A stretch of DNA of 64,000 bases from Bradyrhizobium guangdongense (GTDB lineage Bacteria; Pseudomonadota; Alphaproteobacteria; Rhizobiales; Xanthobacteraceae). A model generated the notes under the pieces. That model did not search any database. It had not been told where the DNA came from and saw only the letters and a list, made by a program, of their open reading frames with translations. Below are positions 51,925 through 63,270 of this stretch, piece after piece. Both the position numbers and the translations under genes were made by a program. The stretch's first letter is position 1. Each line of letters begins with the position of its first letter. The stretch lies in the NCBI RefSeq assembly GCF_004114975.1, contig NZ_CP030051.1, positions 372,001 to 436,000 on the forward strand, in the 5' to 3' direction.

Positions 51925-52455
51925 ATGCTGCGCCGCCTTCTTCAACCGGTCTGGGTCCTGCTGGCGATCATCTTCCTGATCGAAGCCTGGCTGTGGGACC
52001 ATCTCGAGCCGCTCGTTGCCAAGGTCGTCGCACTGATCCCGCTTGCCCGGTTCAAGGCGTGGCTGTCGGACCGCGTCGATGCACTCTCGCCGGCGATGAC
52101 GCTGATCGTCTTCGCCGTTCCGATCATCCCGCTGTTTCCGCTCAAGCTGGTCGGCCTGTGGCTGCTTACGCACGAATACTGGACCAGCGCCGTCTTCACG
52201 ATCCTGTTCGCCAAGATGCTCGGCGTCGGCGTCACCGCCTTCGTGTTCGACGTCACGCGCGACAAGCTCCTGGAGATGCACTGGTTCGAGTGGCTCTATG
52301 AGCTGGTCTTGAGGCTTCGCGCCAAGGCGACCGCGCTGGTCGAGCCGGTCAAGCGCCGCATCCGCGAGCTGATCAAAGGCAATCGCGAGGGCTGGTCCTC
52401 GCGCACGTTCCGCTTGATCCAGCGCTTCCGCAAGAGCGTGCACGAGGCGCGGTGA
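51925..52455 (+). CDS. Hypothetical membrane protein downstream of lpdA
   Basis: 176 residues. About three membrane helices (VWVLLAIIFLIEAWLW, MTLIVFAVPIIPLFPLKLVGLWLLT, AVFTILFAKMLGVGVTAFVF) are followed by a strongly basic cytoplasmic tail (LRLRAKATALVEPVKRRIRE, FRLIQRFRKSVHEAR). No known family seen. ATG 51925 is chosen because it starts the first helix. It follows lpdA by 35 bp and may be co-transcribed with it. Confidence 0.75.
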   Translation: MLRRLLQPVWVLLAIIFLIEAWLWDHLEPLVAKVVALIPLARFKAWLSDRVDALSPAMTLIVFAVPIIPLFPLKLVGLWLLTHEYWTSAVFTILFAKMLGVGVTAFVFDVTRDKLLEMHWFEWLYELVLRLRAKATALVEPVKRRIRELIKGNREGWSSRTFRLIQRFRKSVHEAR

Positions 52456-52495
52456 GCTGCCGGCTGCTTGCGCGCTGTCCTCGCCATATACTCGC

Positions 52496-52599
52496 TGTCA
52501 TTGCCCGCGAAAGCGGGCAATCCAGTATTCCAGAGACGATTGTGATTGAACCGGGACGCCGCGGCGTACTGGATGCCCCGGTCAAGCCGGGGCGTGACA
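52496..52599. repeat. Palindromic intergenic repeat, family B variant
   Basis: GTCATTGCCCGCGAAAGCGGGCAATCCAGTAT at the left (self-complementary GCCCGCGAAAGCGGGC) and ATGCCCCGGTCAAGCCGGGGCGTGAC at the right. The inner hairpins are strong. Lies between convergent genes, so it may serve as a terminator in both directions. Confidence 0.8.
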
Positions 52600-52624
52600 G
52601 CGGTACGCGTAGCGGCTCGTCGCC

Positions 52625-53215
52625 TCAATGCAAATGCAGCAGATGCGGCCACCACAGGCCGAGCGCGGTCATGACGATGCCGGCGAGGGTCAGCAGCCCG
52701 CCGACATAGGCGAGCGCGATCATGCCGGTGATGATGGTGGCCGACGCCAGCACGATGCCGATCTGGAAGGCGGCCGACGCGAGCTCGAAGTGATGATATT
52801 TCGCGGTCGCCTCGTCACGCTCGTGTTCGGCGTGCTTGGCCTTCTCCGCGAGCTGCTCGGTGCCTTCGCCGGTCTCGGGCTCCGAGCGGTAGCGCTGTGC
52901 GGTCTTGGTCCAGTCGTCGATCTGCTTCTGCACGGCCGCCTTCATGGCGTCGTCAGAGGCAGCACCCAGTGTCAGCTTGCCCTGCTCGGCGGCGGTCTGC
53001 ACCACGGTGCGGCGGACGCTCTTGGCCTGGAAGAAGGCCCAGAGATTGGCGGCCTCGACGTTCTTGCTGATCGATTCGGTCTGCGCACCCTTGCCGAGCG
53101 TTTCCGAGATCGCCAGAAACAGCGCCAGCACCGCGATCAGAAGGGCGATCTTCTTGTTCTCGCCCGATGCGTGCTCGGCATGCTCGGCGTGCTCCATGCT
53201 TTCGTGTGCGCTCAT
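52625..53215 (-). CDS. DUF4337 domain-containing membrane protein
   Basis: 196 residues. The N-terminus is His/Glu-rich (ESMEHAEHAEHASGENKK), followed by a helix KIALLIAVLALFLAISETL, a soluble middle (SKNVEAANLWAFFQAKSVRRTVVQTAAEQ) and two C-terminal helices (FQIGIVLASATIITGMIALAYV, LAGIVMTALGLWW). This matches DUF4337, unknown function. The His-rich N-terminus could bind metal. ATG 53215 with GGAGG upstream. Convergent with the lpdA-linked membrane protein gene. Confidence 0.85.
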   Translation of the reverse strand: MSAHESMEHAEHAEHASGENKKIALLIAVLALFLAISETLGKGAQTESISKNVEAANLWAFFQAKSVRRTVVQTAAEQGKLTLGAASDDAMKAAVQKQIDDWTKTAQRYRSEPETGEGTEQLAEKAKHAEHERDEATAKYHHFELASAAFQIGIVLASATIITGMIALAYVGGLLTLAGIVMTALGLWWPHLLHLH

Positions 53216-53329
53216 GAATCCCTCCTGTCTCGGTTCCGCAACGATTGACCGAACCGCGCGGCCCGCGCAAGAGGCATGCGCGCGGACAAGCACGCTATGA
53301 CAGCTTGATGTCAGGAATCAGCGTCCCCT

Positions 53330-54295
53330 TCAGCGCCTTGGATGCGCGCTGGCATAGACCTCCAGCAATCGCTCGGAATCGATGCCGGTATACACTTGCG
53401 TGGTCGAGAGCGAGGAATGGCCGAGCAATTCCTGGATCGCGCGCAGGTCGCCGCCGCGCGACAAGAGATGCGTTGCGAAGGAGTGCCGCAACGCGTGCGG
53501 CGTGGCGCTGTCGGGCAGCCCCAGCGCGCCGCGCAGCCGCTCCATCGCCAGCTGGATGATGCGCGGGCTCAAGGGTCCGCCGCGCGCGCCGACGAAGATC
53601 GGCCCATCGGCGGGGAGCGCATGCGGGCACATCGCGACATATTCGTCGATCAGCGCCAGCACGTTTTGCAGCACTGGCACCATGCGGGTCTTGTTGCCCT
53701 TGCCTGTGACGACGAGCACGTCGCCTTCGCCTGATTTCGGCACCTCGCGGCGCTTCAGGCCGAGCGCCTCGGAGATGCGCAGGCCCGAGCCATAGAGCAG
53801 CGCCATCACGGCGGCGTCGCGGACGAGGATCCAGGTCTCGCGTTCCTCGCCGGCGCGCTCGTCGGCGTCCGCGAGACGTTTGGCCGACGCCATCGGCAAC
53901 GGCTTCGGCAGGCTCTTTGCCACCTTGGGCGCACGGATCGCGGAGAGCGCGCCCACCTTGCCCTTGCCTTCGCGCTCGAGGAAGCGGCCGAACGAGCGCA
54001 GGCCGGCGAGCGCGCGCATCAAGGAGCGGCCGGCAATCTCGTCGGCGCGGCGCACCGCCATGAAGGCGCGCACGTCGGTGGCTTCGAGCGCAGCGAAGCG
54101 CTCCAACGTGACGCGCTCGCCCCAATGATTGCTGAGGAAGTCCAGGCATTGCCGCAAGTCGCGGCCATAGGCTTCCAGCGTCTTCGGCGACAGCCGCCGC
54201 TCGGCGCCGAGATGCGACAGCCAGCGCGCCATCTCCTGCGCGATCGAGGGATCGGCGCTGGCGAGCTCGATTGTGGGGGCGGCGGCTTTGCTCAT
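53330..54295 (-). CDS. xerC: Tyrosine recombinase XerC
   Basis: 321 residues. The SAM-like N-terminal core-binding domain (ARWLSHLGAERRLSPKTLEAYGRDL) and the catalytic domain with Arg of GSGLRISEALGLKRR, the HALRHSFATHLLSRGGDLRAIQELLGHSS box (His, Arg, His) and the nucleophile Tyr in TQVYTGID are complete. XerC/D resolve chromosome dimers at dif. It is not next to an integrase-type att site or phage genes, which supports the housekeeping role. Divergent from priA. Confidence 0.92.
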   Translation of the reverse strand: MSKAAAPTIELASADPSIAQEMARWLSHLGAERRLSPKTLEAYGRDLRQCLDFLSNHWGERVTLERFAALEATDVRAFMAVRRADEIAGRSLMRALAGLRSFGRFLEREGKGKVGALSAIRAPKVAKSLPKPLPMASAKRLADADERAGEERETWILVRDAAVMALLYGSGLRISEALGLKRREVPKSGEGDVLVVTGKGNKTRMVPVLQNVLALIDEYVAMCPHALPADGPIFVGARGGPLSPRIIQLAMERLRGALGLPDSATPHALRHSFATHLLSRGGDLRAIQELLGHSSLSTTQVYTGIDSERLLEVYASAHPRR

Positions 54296-54408
54296 GCGCT
54301 CTGGACGGAATGATTCCGCACAGTATATCGCATCCCACAGGTTTACTGTTCGCTAAGGTGCCGACGGCGCGCTAGCCTTCAGTCCCGCAAGGTTCCGATT
54401 CTCCGCTC

Positions 54409-56619
54409 ATGGATCACACGTCGCGCAGCAACGCCGCCTCCACCAATGCGACCGGCATGGTCGACGTGCTGGTGCCGGTCGCGCTCGACCAGACCTATTC
54501 CTACAAGGTGCCCCGCGGCATGGAGCTGAAGGCGGGCGATCTCGTCGGCGTGCCGCTGGGCGCGCGCGAGGTGCTCGCCGTGGTCTGGCGGGAAAACGCC
54601 AATCCCGATCCGCGCCTGCACAACCGCCTGAAGGAGGTCAGCGAGAAGCTCGATATTTCTCCGCTGAAGGGCGAGCTGCGCCAGGTGGTCGACTGGGTCG
54701 CCAATTACACGCTGAGCCCGCGCGGCATGGTGCTGCGCATGTGCCTGCGGATGGGCGAGAACCTCGGCCCCGAGCGTGTCCGCGCGGGCGTTCGCCTGAC
54801 CGGCGACCCGCCGCGGCGGCTGACACCGGCGCGGCAGCGCGTCATCGAGGTGCTGTCGGACCGGCTGCTGCACGCCAAGTCCGAAGCGGCCAAGGAGGCC
54901 GGCGTCTCGGCCGGCGTGATCGACGGCCTCGTCGACGAAGGCACGCTGACGGTCGAGCCGATGCCGCCGCCGCCTCCGCCACCGCGCCCCGATCCGGAGT
55001 TCGGCCGCCCGGATTTCTCGCCGCTGCAGCGAGCCGGCGTCGATGCGATGCGCGCGCTCGCGGCCAACGGCACCTTCCACGTCGCGCTGCTCGACGGCGT
55101 CACCGGCTCCGGCAAGACCGAGGTCTATTTCGAGGCGGTGGCGGAGACCGTCCGCCGCGGCAAACAGGCGTTGATCCTGATGCCGGAGATCGCGCTGACC
55201 GGCCAGTTCCTGGATCGCTTCGCGCAGCGTTTTGGCGTGCGCCCGATCGAGTGGCATTCCGAGCTCACGCCGCGCACCCGCGCGCGCAACTGGGCCGCAA
55301 TCTCGGAAGGCACCGCGCCGGTCGTGGTCGGCGCGCGCTCGGCGCTGTTTCTGCCCTATGCCGATCTCGGCCTCATCGTCGTCGATGAAGAGCACGACCA
55401 GGCCTACAAGCAGGACGAGGGCGTGCATTATCATGCCCGCGACATGGCGGTGGTGCGCGCGCATATCGCAAAAATCCCGATCGTGCTGGCCTCCGCCACG
55501 CCATCGGTCGAGTCCGAAGTCAATGCGCGCAAGAACCGCTATCAGCGCGTCGCGCTGCCCTCGCGCTTCGGCGGCCAGCACATGCCGCATATCGAGGCGA
55601 TCGATCTGCGTCGCGAGCCGCCGGCGCGCGGCCGCTATATCTCGCCGCGGCTGGCCGGCGAGATCAGGGGGGCGATCGAAAAGCGCGAGCAGGCGCTGCT
55701 GTTTCTCAACCGCCGCGGCTATGCGCCGCTGACCTTGTGCCGTGCCTGCGGCCATCGCTTCGCCTGCACCATCTGCGACGCCTTGCTGGTCGATCATCGT
55801 TTCCGCCAGCGCCTGGTCTGCCATCACTGCGGTTTTTCGATGCCGCGGCCGCCCACCTGTCCGCATTGCGCGGCGGAGGAATCGCTGGTCGCGGTCGGCC
55901 CCGGCGTCGAGCGCTTGCAGGAGGAGGCGGCCGCGCTCTTCCCTGAAGCGCGCACCATGGTGCTGTCGAGCGATCTCATCACCTCGATCGAGACGATGCG
56001 CAGCGAGCTCGCCGAGATCGCGGAAGGCCGCGTCGACATCATCATCGGCACGCAGCTCGTCGCCAAGGGCCACAATTTCCCGCGGCTGAATCTCGTCGGC
56101 GTGGTCGATGCGGATCTCGGCCTTAGCAACGGCGATCCGCGCGCGGCGGAACGCACCTGGCAATTGCTCAACCAGGTGATCGGCCGCGCCGGCCGCGAGC
56201 AGGGCCGCGGCGTCGGCTATCTGCAGACGCATCAGCCCGATCACCCCGTGATGAAGGCTCTGATCGCCTGCGACCGCGAGGCCTTCTACGACAGCGAGAT
56301 CGATCTGCGCGAGAGAACGCTCTATCCGCCGTTCGGCCGGCTCGCGAGCCTGATCATCTCTGCCGGCGATCGTCCGAGCGCCGAGGGCCTCGGCCGCAAG
56401 CTCGTTGCATTGGCGCCGCGCGACGAGCGCGTGGTGGTGCTGGGTCCCGCGGAAGCCCCGCTCGCCGTGATCAAGGGCCGTTACCGCTTCCGCATCCTGG
56501 TGAAATCGGCGCGAGGTTTTGATCTGTCGGATTATCTGCGCAACTGGCTGGCGGTGTGCCCGAAGCCATCAGGCAACCAGAAGCTGGAAGTGGACGTCGA
56601 TCCGCAGAGCTTTTTGTAG
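54409..56619 (+). CDS. priA: Primosomal protein N' (replication restart helicase PriA)
   Basis: 736 residues. Walker A GVTGSGKTEVYFEAV, DEEH box VDEEHDQAYKQDEG, ASATPSVESE, zinc-binding Cys cluster (CRACGHRFACTICD, then CHHCGF and CPHC), and IGTQLVAKGHNFPRL. PriA restarts stalled replication forks. The N-terminal 3'BD (VDVLVPVALDQTYSYKVPRG) and the C-terminal part (RFRILVKSARGFDLSDYLRNW) are intact. Divergent from xerC, 113 bp apart. Confidence 0.97.
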   Translation: MDHTSRSNAASTNATGMVDVLVPVALDQTYSYKVPRGMELKAGDLVGVPLGAREVLAVVWRENANPDPRLHNRLKEVSEKLDISPLKGELRQVVDWVANYTLSPRGMVLRMCLRMGENLGPERVRAGVRLTGDPPRRLTPARQRVIEVLSDRLLHAKSEAAKEAGVSAGVIDGLVDEGTLTVEPMPPPPPPPRPDPEFGRPDFSPLQRAGVDAMRALAANGTFHVALLDGVTGSGKTEVYFEAVAETVRRGKQALILMPEIALTGQFLDRFAQRFGVRPIEWHSELTPRTRARNWAAISEGTAPVVVGARSALFLPYADLGLIVVDEEHDQAYKQDEGVHYHARDMAVVRAHIAKIPIVLASATPSVESEVNARKNRYQRVALPSRFGGQHMPHIEAIDLRREPPARGRYISPRLAGEIRGAIEKREQALLFLNRRGYAPLTLCRACGHRFACTICDALLVDHRFRQRLVCHHCGFSMPRPPTCPHCAAEESLVAVGPGVERLQEEAAALFPEARTMVLSSDLITSIETMRSELAEIAEGRVDIIIGTQLVAKGHNFPRLNLVGVVDADLGLSNGDPRAAERTWQLLNQVIGRAGREQGRGVGYLQTHQPDHPVMKALIACDREAFYDSEIDLRERTLYPPFGRLASLIISAGDRPSAEGLGRKLVALAPRDERVVVLGPAEAPLAVIKGRYRFRILVKSARGFDLSDYLRNWLAVCPKPSGNQKLEVDVDPQSFL

Positions 56620-56624
56620 CTCTC

Positions 56625-56728
56625 CGTCATTCCGGGGCATGCGAAGCATGAACCCGGAATCCATTCATCCCCCAAACTCTGCCGCCTGATGGATTCCGGG
56701 CTCATGCTATGCGCGCCCCGGAATGACG
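56625..56728. repeat. Palindromic intergenic repeat, family B
   Basis: CGTCATTCCGGGGCATGCGAAGC ... GCGCGCCCCGGAATGACG arms, with ACCCGGAATCCATTC and GATGGATTCCGGGCT inner pair. Lies after priA, before the rlpA terminator, between convergent genes. Confidence 0.8.
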
Positions 56729-56750
56729 GACATTGAGGGCGCTGGCCAAA

Positions 56751-56785
56751 CAAAAAAGCCCGTGGTCCCCCAAGACCACGGGCTT
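56751..56785 (-). terminator. Rho-independent terminator of rlpA
   Basis: 12-bp stem AAGCCCGTGGTC/GACCACGGGCTT with loop CCCCAA; on the minus strand it is followed by TTTTGTTTGG. It lies 62 bp after the rlpA stop. Confidence 0.88.
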
Positions 56786-56847
56786 GTTTCACGCGCGCAT
56801 CAAACCGATGGAAACTGCGCGTGTGAGATCAGGCGCGCGAAACGCCG

Positions 56848-57354
56848 TTAGGAGACGACTTCCGCGGTGACGCGGCCGACGCCGGCACCGGTGAGGCCGA
56901 TGGCGCGGGCAGCGCCGGTGGAGAGGTCGAGCACGCGGCCGCGCACGAACGGGCCACGGTCATTGATGGTGACGATGACGCTCTGGCCGCCATGGGTGAC
57001 GCGCAGCTTGGTGCCGAACGGCAGGGAGCGGTGCGCGGCGGTGAGGGCGTTCTGGTTGAAGCGCGCACCCGAGGCGGTGCGGCTGCCGGACTCGTTGCCG
57101 TAATACGAAGCCATGCCGGAGAAGGTCCGGCCCGTGCCCTGCGACGGCGTCATCGACGCATTGGCGTTGCGCCAACCGAAGGTCGCGTTGGAATCGTCCT
57201 GGGCTTGATGGCGGTGATGATGGTGAGAGTACCGGTGATGCCTCGATTTGGCGGAAGCTTCGGTGGCAGTTCCACCGATGACGAGAGTTGCAGCGACGAA
57301 AGCGATCGCCGTACGCGGCCGGGTCACGGTGCCCAGCGTCTTCAAAGACAGCAT
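56848..57354 (-). CDS. rlpA: Septal ring lytic transglycosylase RlpA-family protein
   Basis: 168 residues. Signal peptide (AIAFVAATLVIGGTATEASA), a His-rich linker (KSRHHRYSHHHHRHQ), then a double-psi beta-barrel: FSGMASYYGNESGSRTASGARFN, RSLPFGTKLRVTHGGQSVIV, INDRGPFVRGRVLDLSTGAA. RlpA cleaves naked glycan strands at the division septum. There is no lipobox Cys and no SPOR domain, so it is a shorter, soluble version. A CtrA-like site lies about 185 bp upstream. Terminator present. Confidence 0.9.
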   Translation of the reverse strand: MLSLKTLGTVTRPRTAIAFVAATLVIGGTATEASAKSRHHRYSHHHHRHQAQDDSNATFGWRNANASMTPSQGTGRTFSGMASYYGNESGSRTASGARFNQNALTAAHRSLPFGTKLRVTHGGQSVIVTINDRGPFVRGRVLDLSTGAARAIGLTGAGVGRVTAEVVS

Positions 57355-57377
57355 TTAGTGGTCCCTACGATAGTATT

Positions 57378-57391
57378 GCCACATATGTGGC
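57378..57391. promoter_or_regulatory. 14-bp perfect palindrome upstream of rlpA
   Basis: GCCACATATGTGGC, 24 bp before the rlpA ATG. It could be a repressor operator or lie in the rlpA ribosome-binding region. Confidence 0.45.
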
Positions 57392-57535
57392 TAGTGGAGC
57401 CCCCATCAGTTTGTGAGCGGGTTGGCGTTTCGATTCCCAATGAGGCATGAATTGGGCAGTAAATCCGGTATGTGTCCCGCTGAAATATCTTGTGACCGGA
57501 ATCGATAATCGGCGGATGTTCCGTAATATTTCGCT

Positions 57536-57550
57536 TTAACGAATCTTTAA
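57536..57550. promoter_or_regulatory. CtrA-type binding site TTAA-N7-TTAA
   Basis: TTAACGAATCTTTAA matches the full CtrA consensus TTAA-N7-TTAA known from Caulobacter and other alphaproteobacteria. It contains GAATC, a CcrM GANTC methylation site, within the spacer. It lies about 185 bp upstream of rlpA and 440 bp from atpH. Confidence 0.6.
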
Positions 57551-57552
57551 CC

Positions 57553-57575
57553 ACAGTATTACTTACGAATACTGT
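57553..57575. promoter_or_regulatory. Inverted repeat next to the CtrA-like site
   Basis: ACAGTATT (57553-57560) and AATACTGT (57568-57575), 8-bp arms with a 7-nt spacer ACTTACG. Position and AT-richness suggest a second regulator site. Confidence 0.5.
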
Positions 57576-57868
57576 AGATCGAAGTCATAGCTGCCGGCGT
57601 TTAGAATTCGGTAAGTATTCGGCGGGCGGAGCCGGTCACGGCTCAGCGAGGCGTGTTCATAGCCGCCATGCGCTGAGGGCGGGAACGAATGGGCGTCGAC
57701 CTGCCGGTAACACTCGCGGCGGTTCCGTGACATGGAAGGTCGCTGCGTCGATCGCTGCGAAGCTGTCGCAAAGTGCGACGAACTGGCGACAGAAGGTCGT
57801 GCCTTTAATTTGGCGTCATGTTGCACCTGCGCGCCTGCTATGTTAGCAAAGCCGCGATTTTAACGAGC

Positions 57869-57887
57869 CCGGCACTTCCCGTGCCGG
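57869..57887 (+). promoter_or_regulatory. Hairpin in the atp leader
   Basis: CCGGCAC/GTGCCGG stem with loop TTCCC, 105 bp before the atpH GTG. It is not followed by a T run, so it is more probably a leader structure than a terminator. Confidence 0.4.
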
Positions 57888-57992
57888 TCGAAAATCGAAG
57901 TCCCGCTTGAATTCCAAGGGCTTGGATCGCTAGGCGCCGCGTTGTGGCGACGGTTTTTCCCTTGCGAATTTGACAGCACAAAGAGCGCGTCT

Positions 57993-60082
<2,090 letters not shown>

Positions 60083-60092
60083 GTAAAGAACC

Positions 60093-60176
60093 GTCATGGC
60101 CGGGCTTGTCCCGGCCATCCACGTCTATCGGCGTGTGAGGCGGCACGTGGATGCCCGGGACGAGCCCGGGCATGAC
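60093..60176. repeat. Palindromic repeat between atpA and atpG, family B variant
   Basis: GTCATGGCCGGGCTTGTCCCGGCCATCCACGT at the left and ACGTGGATGCCCGGGACGAGCCCGGGCATGAC at the right; GGCCGGGCTTGTCCCGGCC and GCCCGGGACGAGCCCGGGC are strong inner hairpins. It lies inside the atp operon. Confidence 0.85.
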
Positions 60177-60233
60177 GACTGGGATAGGCTAGCGGCTTGA
60201 TCCAAGAGGTCAGACCGCCGGGGTGAACGAAGA

Positions 60234-61106
60234 ATGGCGTCACTTAAAGACATGCGCGTCCGCATCGCCTCCACCAAGGCGACGCAAAAGATCACCAAGG
60301 CCATGCAGATGGTCGCGGCCTCGAAGCTGCGCCGCGCGCAGACCGCCGCGGAAGCTGCGCGTCCCTACGCCGACAAGATGAGCGCGGTGATCTCCAACAT
60401 CGCCAGCGCCGCCGCCGGTTCGCCCGGCGCGCCGGCGCTGCTGGCCGGCACCGGCCGCGATCAGGTTCACCTGCTGCTGGTCTGCACCGGCGAGCGCGGC
60501 CTGTCGGGCGCCTTCAACTCGTCGATCGTGCGCCTCGCCCGCGAGCGCGCTCTGGCCCTGATGAACCAGGGCAAGGAAGTGAAATTCTTCTGCGTCGGCC
60601 GCAAGGGCTACGAGCAGCTCCGCCGCCAGTTCGACAAGCAGATCGTCGAGCATCTCGACCTGCGCAGCGTGCGTCAGCTCGGCTTCGTCAACGCCGAGGA
60701 CATCGCCAAGAAGGTGCTGGCGCGGTTCGACGCCGGTGAGTTCGACGTCTGCACGTTGTTCTATTCGCGCTTCAAGTCCGTGATCGCGCAGATCCCGACC
60801 GCCCAGCAGATCATTCCGCTGGTTGTCGAGGAGGGCGCTGCCGTGAGCACGACGTCCTACGAATACGAGCCGGAAGAGGACGAGATCCTCACCCGTCTTC
60901 TGCCGCGCAACCTTGCGGTCCAGATTTTCCGCGCGCTGCTCGAGAACAACGCCTCGTTCTACGGCGCGCAGATGAGCGCGATGGACAACGCGACGCGCAA
61001 TGCCGGTGAAATGATCCGCAAGCAGACGCTGGTCTACAACCGCACGCGTCAGGCGCAGATCACCAAGGAACTGATCGAAATCATCTCGGGTGCCGAGGCC
61101 GTCTGA
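60234..61106 (+). CDS. atpG: F1 ATP synthase gamma subunit
   Basis: 290 residues. [36 protein letters not shown] start, [18 protein letters not shown], and [42 protein letters not shown] end identify the central rotary shaft. The sequence is full length. atpD follows after 83 bp. Confidence 0.98.
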   Translation: MASLKDMRVRIASTKATQKITKAMQMVAASKLRRAQTAAEAARPYADKMSAVISNIASAAAGSPGAPALLAGTGRDQVHLLLVCTGERGLSGAFNSSIVRLARERALALMNQGKEVKFFCVGRKGYEQLRRQFDKQIVEHLDLRSVRQLGFVNAEDIAKKVLARFDAGEFDVCTLFYSRFKSVIAQIPTAQQIIPLVVEEGAAVSTTSYEYEPEEDEILTRLLPRNLAVQIFRALLENNASFYGAQMSAMDNATRNAGEMIRKQTLVYNRTRQAQITKELIEIISGAEAV

Positions 61107-61153
61107 CCAAGACGCATCGACACCCATCTTACGCAACATCGCGGTCAAGCTGA

Positions 61154-63123
<1,970 letters not shown>

Positions 63124-63146
63124 GCCCCGGCGCATCGCACCGGGGC
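63124..63146 (+). terminator. Possible terminator of the atp operon
   Basis: GCCCCGG (63124-63130) and CCGGGGC (63140-63146) with a 9-nt loop, directly at the atpC stop. No T run follows, so termination may be weak or factor-dependent. Confidence 0.4.
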
Positions 63147-63270
63147 CAAAACTCCAAATTCCTGAACAAGTTCAGCGCTCGTCACCGGTGTGGCGGGCGC
63201 TGAAACTTTGTTGCACCGCGCCCGAGATAGCGGCATTCTGCGCCCGCGGAACTTCCGGGGCGGGTCACAG

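Larger units (their letters stand above)
57355..57992. other. 638-bp intergenic region upstream of rlpA and atpH
   Basis: Divergent promoter space of rlpA (left) and atpH (right). It holds a 14-bp palindrome (57378-57391), a CtrA-like site (57536-57550), an inverted repeat (57553-57575) and a hairpin (57869-57887). TTGCAC ... TATGTTAGCA around 57812-57848 is a weak promoter candidate for the atp operon. One minus-strand frame of 56-87 codons (57563 onwards) is open, but I do not support it as a gene. Confidence 0.6.

Noticed and set aside
53330..54295. xerC as integrase of a genomic island
   Set aside because: No tRNA, att-like repeats or phage genes nearby; neighbours are housekeeping and the length and motifs fit XerC.
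57420..57450. Sequence reminiscent of a tRNA T-loop (TTTCGATTCCC)
   Set aside because: No complementary acceptor, D or anticodon arms can be built around it.
57563..57826. Small minus-strand frame (87 codons, or 56 from an inner ATG) between rlpA and atpH
   Set aside because: Third-position GC is only moderately raised, there is no clear ribosome-binding site and no recognisable protein; kept as unsupported.
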